64,000 nt of DNA from Ignelater luminosus. Its lineage: Eukaryota > Arthropoda > Insecta > Coleoptera > Elateridae. Location of the stretch: NCBI GenBank assembly GCA_011009095.1, contig VTPC01090700.1, positions 1-64,000 of the forward strand, in the 5' to 3' direction. Both the position numbers and the translations under genes were made by a program. Shown here one piece after another: positions 22,817 through 35,232 of this stretch. The notes beneath the pieces are model-generated. The model was not told the DNA's origin. It made no database searches and worked only from the letters and a program-made list of their open reading frames with translations. Each line of letters begins with the position of its first letter. The stretch's first letter is position 1.

Positions 22817-25727
22817 CAAAATGACAAGGGCTAGTAAGACACACTGTAGATGAAACTGATAAAAATAATAGATAGTACTGGCTGATATTAGTTTTGATCT
22901 TGCGAAAATTTCACAACTCAATTAAAAAGCGTTCTACGTACTTTATTATATTTGCTTATATAAATTTGGCATTAACGTTTGCGAAAATTTCGGCATTTCG
23001 CACACAGTTCTATCACAATTAATCGTCATTTTCCAATAAGTGAAGCTTCACTGCGCATCTAAAGACTCCAGAAACTCCAGTTCGTTATTCGATTAGTTTT
23101 TACATAAATCAATTACTTTGTGCATCAGATTTTCATTTTAGAAACTTAAAATAGTAGAAAATAATTTAATTATTGATTAGAGTTTTTGCACGAAAAAAGT
23201 CTTTCATCGAACAGTTAATTGCGTATTTTTGTTTCTATCAAAATTAAAACAAAATCACTCCGTCATTATTAATTTTCAAAAGGCAGTTATTTTCTACAGG
23301 AGCAGCATCAAATGACATTCTTTGAACGCATTTTTAGCATAACAAAATTTCGATTTGGTATTGTTCGCAGTTGTTGCATCGAGATTCGCGTCACAGAAAA
23401 TGCATTGAGAGCAATTCACAGAGACTTCAAACATTTATGCGCATTTATATTTAGTAGCACGGGAGAAATGCACGCGTTTTCCGTGCATTTCCGAGCTGGA
23501 TCAGTTAACATCACTGCATTGTTTGCAAAGAGATATTGAACAAGTGTAGTACAGGTTGTTTTAGTTCCGTTTCGCTATCAAATACTTTGGGTTAAATTGT
23601 GTGGCCGTAAAATTTGCAGTTTACCTAAAACGCGCCGCTTATTTGGCATTTGCTAGTAGTACGGATTTCGACCGTTAACAAAATGGTTTGAGGGAAAATA
23701 TACGAAAGTTTTGTTTGCTTTTACTTGTAAAACATTTCGCTCGTAGTTAAAGCTTCAGTTTATGATAAATTTATAACGCAGAGAGAGGAAAATGTTCAGA
23801 AATGTTTTCTAATGAACGAGTTTCGAGTTGATAAATTCATGAATGGTCGAAAATTGAAATAACACTGCTACTAAGCTATTTCTACGAAATTTAATTGTTA
23901 GAAGATATTTTTAAATTTTATTCTTTAATGTAGGAAATCTTTGTTTTGTTTTAATTAACGTCAAATCGTCCGTTCTAATTATACTACGTGGAGAAATGGA
24001 CAGACTTACAATACTTTAATTAAAATCTACAAAAGAGAATATTTTAGAAACAGAAAGATTAAACGTAATTTTCCTGTCATACATCTCTCTATACTATAAA
24101 GAGTTATGAAGGATAAGGGAGACTAATTAATCCAAGTCATAAGACATAACACTGAAGACTCGAAATGAATAGAGGTGCTAGCTTTATTAAAGAAGATTAT
24201 TTAGGAATGACTATAAAGGTTGTACAAACAAAACAGAGAACGGTGAAAGAAAGTACATTTCAGAAAAGGCAAAATTCTAATATAAGATCTAACTTTAACA
24301 CATTGATAAAGAAGATGAGTAATTTTACAGTCTTGATATAGACAACGTTACTTGTAGAAGATACGGGGAAAGTCTTATTAAAATAACTGTCTTTCATAAC
24401 TTCTTCTGAAAATGCAGATACTGAAAAGAAATCAAAGAAATAAACGGAAGACAAGAAGATATATCTGTAAATGTTGCAGGGAGGATGCGCAGGAGGTGTA
24501 AGCTGTGATCAAAGATTGAAGTTGAGCACTGTTGTGTTCGATCATCTATTGTCATCATTTTTCAAGTTCACTATTGTGTGACCACACAAGTCATTATTCG
24601 TATTCATCGGACAATCAAAAATCAATTCAAATCATACAGTTTTTCCAGAAAAAATTGGCCATTATAGCTTGTTATTCTTAAGAATGCTTTACTAATGTGA
24701 GCAAGCATGTTTTTAACTGGTAAGGAATGCATATGTCTAAAATTCAAGACAGTTTTTACTAACCAGAATGCTTACCTACTACACAGTCCCTACTAGTAGT
24801 GACGTAACTAAGCACCGTTGCGCTCCCCTTCAAGGTTATAATATGCACCTTGCACAAAAAATGTGTCATATCTGCGTTCGTGTAGTCGATGTTGCTGTAA
24901 CGCTACGATGTTGTGGCCTTTCTATATTTTCATACCCCATTACTGAGACAAGAGCCAGTGCGGCTTACAATAAAAACTGCGATTAAATCTCTCCTTACTT
25001 CCAACCTCAAGGATATTTTCAATTTAGCCTTTCTAGTTCATCGCTAGCAAAAACTAATATTATCAATAAATTTTGCTGTTATTTTAATCTGCCAACGTTC
25101 GAGGTTCTTTGATGTGCCTGGGTTTCTGCGGAGATCGTGTTGCCATCTATATGCTATTCACGATCTTTTTACATGAATCTTGCCTATGAGAATTTAATAT
25201 TTCTACCCTGTATGCAATTTTGACAGTTAGTGTCTTTTTTATTTATTAAATTTAAATATACTCTGACTAGCATTTTGTTCTTTCTGTTCTTGTTAATATC
25301 AGATAAAACTATGTTTGGTTTAAATATTTAAAGAAGCTTCATTAGTTAATGAAAAGAGCCCATATTTCTAAAACGTACTTGGTGTAACACCATCACACAA
25401 TTCAAATATTTGTATTTGACTTTCAAGTCACTTGCCACTTTGATAAAATCGGAGAGAACATTCCTTGTTAATCGTTGTTTGTAGAAAAGATACTTCTGGT
25501 TACATGGTTTATCTTTTTACGCAGAAATTGTACAGTCAACCTTAACATGATTGAATGTGTCTCGATATTAGCAAAAACATATCATGGCCAATCCTTTTGT
25601 AAGTCTCCTGTTTTCTTTCTTTTCTTCTATCAACCAGAGAAGCATTTACGATTCATTCCCCGGCTAAAGATTCTGTTTGCGGGATCTTCTTGATAATGCC
25701 TGCCCGTTCGCTTCGCACGTCTTTGAC
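22817..25727. other. gene-free stretch with small palindromes
   Basis: There is no supported gene. The stretch at 22980-23660 is richer in CG dinucleotides. It contains the palindrome AGTGAAGCTTCACT (23039-23052) and a hairpin with arms GAAATGCACG/CGTGCATTTC (23465-23491). The 75-codon frame over that hairpin (23312-23539) is not recognised. Confidence 0.4.
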
Positions 25728-25730
25728 TAA

Positions 25731-26134
25731 AGCCGGCTCCAGACATGCATAGACGAATGTTCGGCTGTTTGTACACGAATCTTTTTGAGCAAATGTTTGC
25801 TGTTGGCTCACCATCTACACATGCTGCTTCGTTGGCGAACGAAAGTAGGCTGATATTGTGTCGGACACAGTCTAGGCATTTGCCGAATTTGTATCATCAA
25901 GTATTTAGATTAGAAACAACAACAACCGGTGCAGTACTGATAATTTAATAACAAAGGTAAAACTCTCCAAAGTCGTGCACGTATGTATGGACGGTTTCAC
26001 GAATCTAAATAAAGCGAATGTTCGGGTACTTTGGTGTGTTTGTCCTCAAATATCGACTAAACACGAACTTTTTATACAAATTCCTATACAAAATCCAAAC
26101 ATTCGTACCCGAACACGCATATTTGGAGCCGGCT
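25731..26134. mobile_element. Harbinger-like MITE
   Basis: The inverted ends AGCCGGCTCCAGACATGC (25731) and GCATATTTGGAGCCGGCT (ending 26134) are flanked by TAA on both sides (25728-25730 and 26135-26137). At 404 bp with no transposase it is non-autonomous. TAA or TTA target duplications and GGCCGG-rich ends fit the PIF/Harbinger group. The short open frames inside are not genes. Confidence 0.75.
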
Positions 26135-28803
26135 TAATTCTTCAATTTCACCACTGACTTTCAACAAACAACTTCAACTAGACTGGACTGAAGAGGAGTA
26201 CAAATAGATCACTACAAATCAACCATGAAGGCGATAATGCTGCATTGACCCTGATAAGTTTTATACAAATATTAGAAAAGTGAACGTTTACTGATTTTGG
26301 AGGTTGAAGCGGGATATTTTCAATCTTTTAGTTGCTCGTGCTAGAAGTTCAGAGACGTTGGAAACAAACCAATCTGGGGCCCAAGTAGAGCATATTTTTA
26401 CTTTTTCTAAACCGATTTCAAAGCCACACGAACATTATACTTTTGAGCACAATTTCTAAATACATAATATAGGAGCCAAAACATCTACACAGACTTCTTG
26501 GCCAAATTGACCCCGATACCAAGCCATAAGGTTCATTGAAATTCAATACACCCAAAGTTTTCAATTTTGATTTTAGAAACATGTTTGCAGAATTGCTGCC
26601 AAATAAGTATTATTGATTTTGTGGCAGTAGCTTATTTTCATTTGTTTGGAACGGCACTGCTTTTTTCTAGTTTTTAATTTCCAACGATTAACATGGCCGT
26701 TTTTGGAGTAGACCAATAAAAACTTTACTGTTGTTATACTAAACCTCAAGGAATGTCATTTCGAGAACTTAAACGTAAACAATCATATATTTAGACACAT
26801 ATCGGCATTTAGACATAAACAATTAAAGCAAAATTGATATAAACCTTTCTGGAAAGTTTCATTCTCCAACCTTTATGCCTTTAGGCAATGTTTGATATTT
26901 TCTGATTCAGTCCAACTGTTACCACCGTTTTCTTCCTTTATTGGGAATTAATATTTTAAGATGTACCTCCATTCATTTTTTTGGGTTACAGTTATAACAA
27001 CATATTCTGTGGCGTTTATGCAGTGGGCCACCACAAGAGTATTGATTTCTAACCTAACCTAACATAGCAATGATTTTGTAAATTTGTCCCTTGTATGCTT
27101 TTTCATAGATATAAATGGGCCCAAATAGAAGGTTATTTAGGTTATAATAATCTTTGGGGTTCAAAAGAAATAATTTTCCCATAAACGTTCAATTCTGTTT
27201 TTTCTGCCATAACCATTATCAGAACATTCACTATTGCTATCACATCACTTTTCTGAGAAAATTTCAGAGAAGATAGGAAACCCTGCGGAATCTTGCTGTT
27301 AGTAGTAAAAGCTTTATACTGTTATTCTGCTTTTTTTGTATTCTTCTGACATAACGATTTGGAGTTTCTCAGATCTTGCTTTTATCAGTGTTTCTAATTC
27401 ATTTTGAAATTTGAAGTAGGAATTAAAATTATGTATTTTCTAATAGTACAGAACGAAGACTTTAAGGCCTAGTGGCATGGAAGTATAAGAGTTTTTTTGA
27501 GATAGTAAAGCATTTAACTTTCGCATTTCAAAAGCAAAGACTCTATCAAGGAAGAAAGAACGTTATTTTACTCAAATGTGTTTACCGCGCTCAATATAAT
27601 TTTGATTAATAAATTGTTCTTATTTATTTATCCCAAAATATTAAAATAAAATTTTTTCTTTATTAGAATCCTAAATATGTTCGTCCTTTTTATAATTTAA
27701 GTTTAATGTCTTTCTACAACATAAAAGCCCCTTGGTTAATGCCTCTTGATATTGCCTAAATTTATGGCTTGGGAACATTAAATTACTCGAGAATTCTTTT
27801 ATAAAAAAGTTTTCTTAATAATAAATTGGAGATGTATTAGGGCTTGATATAGAATGAAATTACATCTGAGTTTATATTCTTCAGACTTCATTTTTGCGAT
27901 TCAGAAAATTTTATACTCTTATCTTTTGATAGACAAGATTTATATTTGCTATAATTGCCGAGTACAACGTCCAAATTTCTCGCTAAATCACATTCTTCTT
28001 GCATTATTTTATTGTTTGTTCGATCACCCGATATGTTGATCAATCAATTATCTGTTAGTACCATCCTCTTGGGGGGTTGGAAATTATATGTTTTGCTTCA
28101 GCACTCAACAGAGTTGATTTACGCTATCAAACGAGGAGTACGCGTCTTTCGTGTCTTCTCTTAAGAAATCTTGGAACATAGAAATAATTTCGTAAACTAC
28201 CGAGAAATAGTCAAATGTTGGACTAGTTTCTGCTAAGGTGAAGTTATACTTCAGTGAAAAGATCGCAAATAAATTCCGTCTTCGTTAAATAATTTATAGT
28301 TATTTCCCCGGGATATTCCGGATACGTCTTTATCGTACCGTACCTCGAAAATCATCGCCACTAGGCAAAAATTGCCAAATATTTTCACAGTGAACTCTCA
28401 AAACTACCGTACTGTTATTTATCTTATAATATCTTAATATTTTTATCGAACTTTTTACGAGATTCGTACTGTCTCGGTTTGTATAAATATTTTGAAAGTC
28501 GATTAAAATATCTTGTTATTGAGCGTATGAGGAAGACGTCCATTCATGTAAAGATTTATGTAGTAATTGTAAATTAAATCTTGTGCAAACCAGTGCCGCG
28601 AGTTCAGTGTATTCTGTGCCAACAACTAGGCTCTCTGTGTTTTGCATTAGTTTCCCCCTTTTTAAATCTTTTATGAAGAAGCATCGTTGACTCATACAAT
28701 TTGTCAACAATTGCAATTATTTGCGAAATATATCTGCATATTATCGTCACGTCACCAACCGCTTGGATAAAAGTGATCCATCATAAAGATTACTTAATCA
28801 CCG

Positions 28804-28880
28804 CTTCACATTGGTGAAGAGCCTCAGAACATCGTTTCATACTAGTGAAAAACCCGACGAACCGTTTCACAGTGGTGAAA
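28804..28880 (+). repeat. three evenly spaced 16-bp hairpins
   Basis: CTTCACATTGGTGAAG (28804), TTTCATACTAGTGAAA (28835) and TTTCACAGTGGTGAAA (28865) are spaced 31 and 30 bases apart. Each is a 6-base stem around a 4-base loop. The stem changes are largely compensated, and GCC/GGC and CGA/CGT words recur between them. This is a short tandem array of palindromes of unknown role. Confidence 0.7.
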
Positions 28881-31734
28881 GGCTCGTTAATATTGTTTAA
28901 TTAATAGAAATATATTGTTTGCTGGATTGTAACGTAACTTACTTGTTTCGAACCTTTAATATCTTTTATTTGCTTGTTTTTTTATGAACAATATTTATAA
29001 AGTCGATGTTTTTCTTTGTCGTTCATTCATGTTAGATTTTGATAACGAAAATCCTTACTATCTAACAATTTTTTCAATTTGTTCCTGTTTGACAATTTAT
29101 TTAAATAAAATTTATTGCAAAACACCTGCAGGTGGCTAATTCAATTAAATTATTGCTATTACTTATATTTTTCATATTTGAATGTTGATGCTTCTTTCAT
29201 AAATGACCAATGAATTTTATTCTAATATTTTCGGACGATTCATTGAATGTATGTTTACTTTACTTTCATTTTGCTAGCGCTTCTTGTACTGTGCGGGATT
29301 GCTGAATCATAAATATTAATAAGCTTCATCCGGTCGCACTTACTGTGTATATGTTTATATCTGGTGCAGTTGTTTATTGATGTTTATTTATGCGTGTATA
29401 TAAGTTGTTCATCAGTGTGACCTGGACTGCTGTAATCTATTTTTATAGTTTCTTTTCTACGGTATGCCAATATATGTATTAACTTATTTCGATCTTTTAT
29501 TGGGTTATGAGCATACTTATTAAGCTTTACAGGAATCAGCTGTCCCAGAATCCAGTGGCGTCGACATTCTCATACGGATTCATTATCTTAAGTTCACAAT
29601 GTGAAAGTAAGTATCTACATAGAGTGCAGTACGATCTCCATTTCATTTATTTGTGTATCATTCGAACCTGTGGTTCTACCCTCGCCTTCTGACCTAGATA
29701 CAAAGATCAGCTGTGGGGTCTTCTATTCAAAATTGGGTCACCGACATTCTACTATAAGGCGCCCTCTCAATATCGAAACCCCTAAGATTATTTTATATAT
29801 GGTTACACTACCGATTTGTCACTAATCCCAGTTTTTTCAGTAACATCTTTTAGACCCATCATCGAAGGTTTAGGTTGATGCAGTATAAAACGCACAAGTT
29901 AGAGAAATAGAAAATTTCAAGTTTTAATGAGCTTGGATGTTCATAATAATAGCAGACGAATAAACTGAAATAATTTATTTTTTGTAAAAATCTTGTTGAA
30001 TGTTTTATTTTAAAATTTTTGTTGTTGTCTTGTAAATTTAAGTCTCCTTAAATGTCTGTGTGGGGTAAAAGGTCATGTCGGTGATCTTCATTGGATTCTT
30101 TCCGGTACGTATGCAATTTTAAAATGTGATATTCTAAACCAACATAATTTAATTAAACCTTTGTGACAGTTATACGTGGCTTCAGTCTCTTTAAACGTTA
30201 TGTAAATTTTATTAAATTTAATTTTTGCTGCAGAGAATTCTTCTATTTTATTAACTCTAATTTGCATTCAATCGGAATCCTTTCTCTTTTTATATAAATT
30301 CTCTTGCGTGCCGAACAACCAGTAAAATGACATAATAACCTAGTAATCCCCACGAATATATTTCAGTTATGAATTTATTCCAGTTTTAATCTTTTTTTAC
30401 AATGTTTGAAAGCCGTGCTTTGATGAATGGTAGAAATAATACCTATTTAACTTGCTATTTCACTAAAGTACGTATTATTCTGCTTTTTTCATAGAAACGC
30501 AATCTTTTCCTAATTAAATTTTAGTAGTTTTTTCATGTAAAAGCGTCAACGGTAAAACGTGAAAAAAAAGCTTTTAGTTCAAAGCTTAATTAGAAGCACC
30601 GATAAATTCAGAGCAAGCCTGGAACATTTCGAATAAAAGCGTAATTTTACATTTCGGAAATTATGTCAGTGCTGATTAGCCCAGCACCACATGCTGAAAG
30701 TATTAAGGAATTGAACTAACTAGCTGGAGTTTCCGTTTCGTGCAGGCATTATGCTATTGCTAGGTTTTGGAATGCAGCATGCAACGAACTTGCTTTGTTA
30801 TAATGGATCTTACAGTTATGTAGCTTTTAATGTACGTAGCTACAGTGGTATCCTTATTTAACTTTACACAAAACTTCTAGCATTAAATGAAAATTAACGG
30901 AAGGTAATAACATATCACATACAACAACAATGTGTTTTAGCCAGTTTATGAAATTTAAATAGTTATTATTTACACGCTTCTACTATTACTTCCGTTTTAC
31001 TACAATACTTTCGTGCTCGTTTTTTGGTCATAAACTGTAACAATCGCGATTGCGTTTGGTCTCCTTTTCCGTTTTGCACTTTAATAACTTTTACGTTTTC
31101 TTTTTTAGAAAGTTATTTATTACCGAGAGAGTATACACAATATTATTAACTTCGAAATATCTATGTTCTGCTCACTACATGAAGATCTGAAATGACAATT
31201 ATCGGCAAATAGGATTAATCATTTTGATAATTACGGAGACGGTATTCAATTCAGCTAACAGCCTGCAAGATTACAATGCATTCAAGTTGAAGCACTTTCT
31301 GATTAAATTAGGATTGCACCCTAAAGCTTCCAGGATGTAACTTGACATTATTTGAAATTTCATGGTATTTGTTCTCTAAAATTTCGCTTAGAATATCAAT
31401 AGCTTCTCTGAGTTTTAGTTTTTAAATTTATAACAATAGATTTTCCTCCATTTCTGTATTATATACCACATGTACTGCAAACAAGTACACAAAAAAATAC
31501 AAGCATTTTCTTTGTGTTTTTACGGCAGGTTAATTAGAATTATTCATGCAGGTAGGTTTTTAACTTGTTTTCAGATCTTTAAATTACGTAAATCTTTTTG
31601 ACGCTTTTTTTAATATTATGCATATCGTCTGAGTCACCGATATGAGTAAATCGTAAATTTCTTATTATAATGTACCTACTCAAAACAAGACATTTTATTT
31701 TTACTTATTTTGATGATAACTAAAGATAAAGGTA

Positions 31735-32060
31735 ACACAGCAAACAATGCATCGTCGGTCGGCAGAGTGATGGTAAGGCTGGTAGTACCGAACTGGTGCT
31801 GGCTATTGCTACTAGCGTTACTCTTAGAAGGCCCACAACATTGAACGTTGACGCCGCGCCGCCGGCATTGTTATGACGACACAATGGTGGACACATCATC
31901 GCGACCGATTGCCCATAACACGCTGGCCGTAATGCAAATCTAGCTACCTTGTGGGTAATTCTTCAGTATAAATCCACCATCAAACCGTAGCGGGGATATC
32001 GGCAAACTTCGATATCTTAGTTGAAGGTCTACAAAACGTCGGTAGTGTAATAAATAAAAT
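31735..32060 (+). other. G+C-rich island, possible solo LTR or promoter
   Basis: About 200 bases (31745-31960) are far richer in G+C and CpG than the surroundings. They are followed by TATAAAT at 31967, a CCATCAAACC about 6 bases on, and AATAAATAAAAT at about 32048. TATA, start and poly(A) signals within about 100 bases is how a compact LTR is built, but no second copy or target duplication was found. Confidence 0.3.
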
Positions 32061-32460
32061 ATTTCACAAAATAAATCGGTTTTTGAACAAATCAATTTTT
32101 TATTTTATTAATTTATATTTTATTATTCCTAGCCTGGACCATAAGAGGTTAAAGACACGAACTTTATATAAAAACATTGTAGTCATAGTCACAACTGTTT
32201 GGAGTGCACAATCAAAATGGACGTAGAAATAATCAAATAAGCAAAGATAGTCAAAGAAAAATAATAAATATGTATTAAAGTATAAATAAAATTAATAATA
32301 ATAATAATAAGATACAGCTTGTGTTTTATTGTTATTATTAATTTTATTTATGGAAGAGAGCCTCACAGAGGATATGGTATATAAAATAGTTAGCTGTATA
32401 GTAATATAAATGAGAACTGCTTATAGCACACTTATACACTTCTATTACTGGGTTCTTCTA

Positions 32461-33748
32461 CGAGGGCGGTTCAATAAGTACCCGTGTTAGAAATGAAGAC
32501 ACAATTTTTTTCAAAAATTTTTTTTTATTTTTCAACATAGTCTCCTTTTAGAAATATACACTTCTCCCAACGTTCCTGCCATTTTTTAACCCCTCCAAAA
32601 AATAGGATTTGTCGAACTCTCCAAAATACGCCTCTATCTCGGCGATGACTTCCTCGTTTGAGCTAAATTTTTTTTCCGCGAGCCATTTCTTCATGTTAGG
32701 AAACAAGAAAAAGTCGCAGGGAGCCAGATCGGGTGAATACGGGAGGTGCAGCAGCAATTCATAACGCAATTCGTGCAGTTTGGCGGCGACAACTCCGGAT
32801 GAATGTGCTGGTGCGTTATCGTGGTGAAACAGCACCTTCTTTTTCGCCAAATGCGGCCGTGTCTCCTTCAATTTTTTGTCGAAGCTGTCTAATGACTCAC
32901 TGTAGTATTGTCCAGTGATCGTTCTTCCTTTTTCTAAAAAATCCATGAGGATGACGCCGTTCGCAATCGCAATCGTCGCCATGACCTTTCCGGCCGATGG
33001 AACCACCTTCGCCTTCTTTGGAGCAGATTCACCGGGAGAAATCCATTGTTTTGATTGTTGCTTAGTTTCTGGCGTGTAATGATGAATCCAGGTTTCATCA
33101 ACGGTGACAACTCGATGCAAAACTCCTTCGGATTTCACTTAAATTGCTCCAAACACTGCTTCGAAGTTAACAGTCGCATTCGCTTGTTGTCCACCGTTAG
33201 CAATCGCGGCACCCATCGCGCCGACAATTTTTTCATCGCCAACTTATCATGTAAAATATTAATTGCCGTTCCGGTCGACACACCTACGGCCTCTGCTACT
33301 TCACGCACTTTCGTTCGTCGATCAGCGAGAATCATGTCTTGGACTTTTTGAATGATTTCCTCGGTAACCACGTCTGACGGGCGTCCTGGTCGCTCCTCAT
33401 CAAAAACGGATGTTCGCCCCCGTTTAAATTTGTTGAACCAATATCTAACTGTGGTCATAGATGGCGAAGTGTCCCCATAAACAGCATCCAACTTTGCTTT
33501 TATCTCCTCGCATTTTTTCCCATCCAAAAACAGAAAGCGAATTACCGAACGATACTGCTCTTTTTCCATCTTAGCTAAAATCACGAAACACGTCTTACTC
33601 AAATGGCTGTCAAATCCAAACTAACCTATCAATCAGTCTGCAATTTGTTATACCGTCGTTTGATAGATGGCAGCACACGATGATAACACCAACTTCCCTC
33701 AGGAACGCCTTCTGTCGTCAAACACGGGTACTTACTGAACCGCCCTCG
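32461..33748 (-). mobile_element. mariner element, near full length
   Basis: The 28-bp inverted ends (CGAGGGCGGTTCARTAAGTA and so on) at 32461-32488 and 33721-33748 differ at a single base. TA lies on both sides (32459-32460 and 33749-33750). The total is 1288 bp, full length for a mariner. The transposase fills the interior on the minus strand but is broken, so the copy is mobile only in trans. Confidence 0.95.
32525..33569 (-). pseudogene. mariner transposase with stop and two frameshifts
   Basis: The start is the ATG at 33569 (MEKEQYRSVIRFLFLDGK). N-terminal helix-turn-helix pieces (TTVRYWFNKFKRGRTSVFD, ERPGRPSDVV, KVREVAEAVGVSTGTAINIL) lead to LEQFK and a TGA at 33137-33135, where an Arg codon is expected. 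One base is missing in a T-run a few codons later. The next frame continues with VTVDETWIHHY (first Asp), HHDNAPAHSS (second Asp) and SPDLAPCDFFLFP (third Asp, DD34D spacing). The usual FWD block after KVMATI is replaced by AIAN. Near 32585 a second single-base loss moves the C terminus out of frame; the expected ending KCIxLKGDYVEK followed by TAA at 32525 is still readable. The full length would be about 345 residues. Confidence 0.95.
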
Positions 33749-34084
33749 TATATACTAATAGAGGCGCATAAACTTCAGCAACAACGCATCGGTTCCAAGA
33801 ATTCAATTAAATTTCAAATTAGTATTCGTAGTACCTAACAGGATTGCCATATCTGGTTTGGGGTTGGTCGCTCTCTGTTCTGTTGTCTGTTGTCTATTGT
33901 CTCTGTCTTTTCTTATTATGTATAAAGACATTAAATGAGTATGCCCTATTCACACACTACTGATTACGATCTGTTGGCGCCTATTAAAATGACGGGAAAG
34001 TTGTCAGCAAGCATTGATTTGATTCCAATCGCTTTCACATAACCTGAGGAATTGCATTTTTATATTAGTTTCGCAAATCATTTA

Positions 34085-35000
34085 CGGGAAGTGGGATATC
34101 CAGATGATCATCTTCGTTTGTTTTCACTAATACTCATATGACTTGGTACCCAAGCAAAGACTACTTCTTTTCCATTATCTTTTAATCAGGATGTAAGAGC
34201 TAAAATATTCATCACAAGTGAGTCAGCACTAAAAATGTTAGGTAGAGAGATTTGAAAGTTGTTACAAATTAGGAATGAGTATTGATAAAATAGTTCTGCA
34301 TACCTTAGAGCTTACCACATGCAATATACATAATATAACATGCAGAAGCAAATAGCTGTAGATTCCATAAATAAGATTGATGGAGAGTTGTAAAAGCTGT
34401 TGTCACAATCGGTCTTGGATTCGTTCGTAAAGATAAGCTGGCTATTTGGGTAACGTTTCTATAGTCTACGGATGAGTTCCACAGGGTTAAAAAGGTATAA
34501 TACCGATAAAGTAATATTTCTGTCATTACGTTGTTTTCGTAAGTCAGCAGCTACTGGCCTAATTATGGAAGGACAGTTTACACAAATCTTATTTTCCACT
34601 TAGAAAAAAGTAGCATAATGTAAACAAATAGTTTGTACTTGGATGATTGTGCAATAATTAATTAAGAACATCTTTCTTTAATAGGATAGCAGAGGAATTC
34701 TACTAATGCAGCACCGTGGTAACTTTGGGCTTGTGCAAAATGCCTCAGTGGCTATTCAATGAGGGGTGAGCGGTGGTTTTTGTCTGGTCTAATCGATCTC
34801 ACTCTGTCAGTATCTGTTCCCTATTTCAAGTTAATTAATCATAAAAAATTTAGTGTTTTTCTCGTTTACTACTAAGCTATTGATGTAGGGTTTCCAGTAT
34901 ATGTAGCTTCTTGTAAAATATAATTCCTAAAAATTTGGCTTGGGGTTTGTACTATAAACACTGTCCATTCACAATGTACTTAATTGACCGTAAATGGTTT
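34085..35000 (-). pseudogene. LINE (I/Jockey-like) RT end and RNase H, degenerate
   Basis: On the minus strand, in the expected order and spacing: KFLGIIFYKKL (about 34935-34900), the end of a LINE reverse transcriptase (KFLGIxFDxKLxW); LIFTNESKTD (about 34440), matching an RNase H IFTDGSKT start; SADSLVMNILAL (about 34230), the second acidic block; and VVFAWVPSHMSI (about 34150), matching the FxWVPxHxGI block. Frames change between blocks and stops are frequent. The RNase H after the RT suggests the I, R1 or LOA groups rather than plain Jockey. Confidence 0.6.
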
Positions 35001-35232
35001 ACGAGTTTATTAATTGTACGTTGTAATATAGACTTTTGACAACCGTTGTGTTAGTTCAATTACATATGGTAACAACTAATTGCTATTGCAAAGAGTATTA
35101 CAGCAGTTATTTATTCTACGACTGCTAGAAATCATATCTACAGTACAAACTTAGAAACTACGATTAGAGAAGAAACTTTTAGTAAAGCTTGGTTAAGTTT
35201 CTACGTTCTTCCCAGTCATGTAGTATCATAAG

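Larger units (their letters stand above)
26138..32458. other. gene-free AT-rich stretch
   Basis: There is no supported gene. It holds the triple hairpin repeat (28804-28880) and a G+C-rich island with TATA-like box and poly(A) signals (31735-32060). Two CCTAA units at about 27054 are too few to be a telomeric repeat. An imperfect AT-rich palindrome lies at 32283-32351. Confidence 0.45.

Noticed and set aside
27050..27066. CCTAACCTAAC, like the insect telomere unit
   Set aside because: Two units only; this occurs by chance in such DNA.
28804..28880. CRISPR-like array
   Set aside because: There are only three imperfect palindromes, with no spacer logic, in an animal genome; kept only as a repeat of interest.
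32283..32351. AT-rich imperfect palindrome AAATAAAATTAAT...ATTAATTTTATTT
   Set aside because: It is made of (AAT)n and (ATT)n simple repeats facing each other; low complexity explains it.
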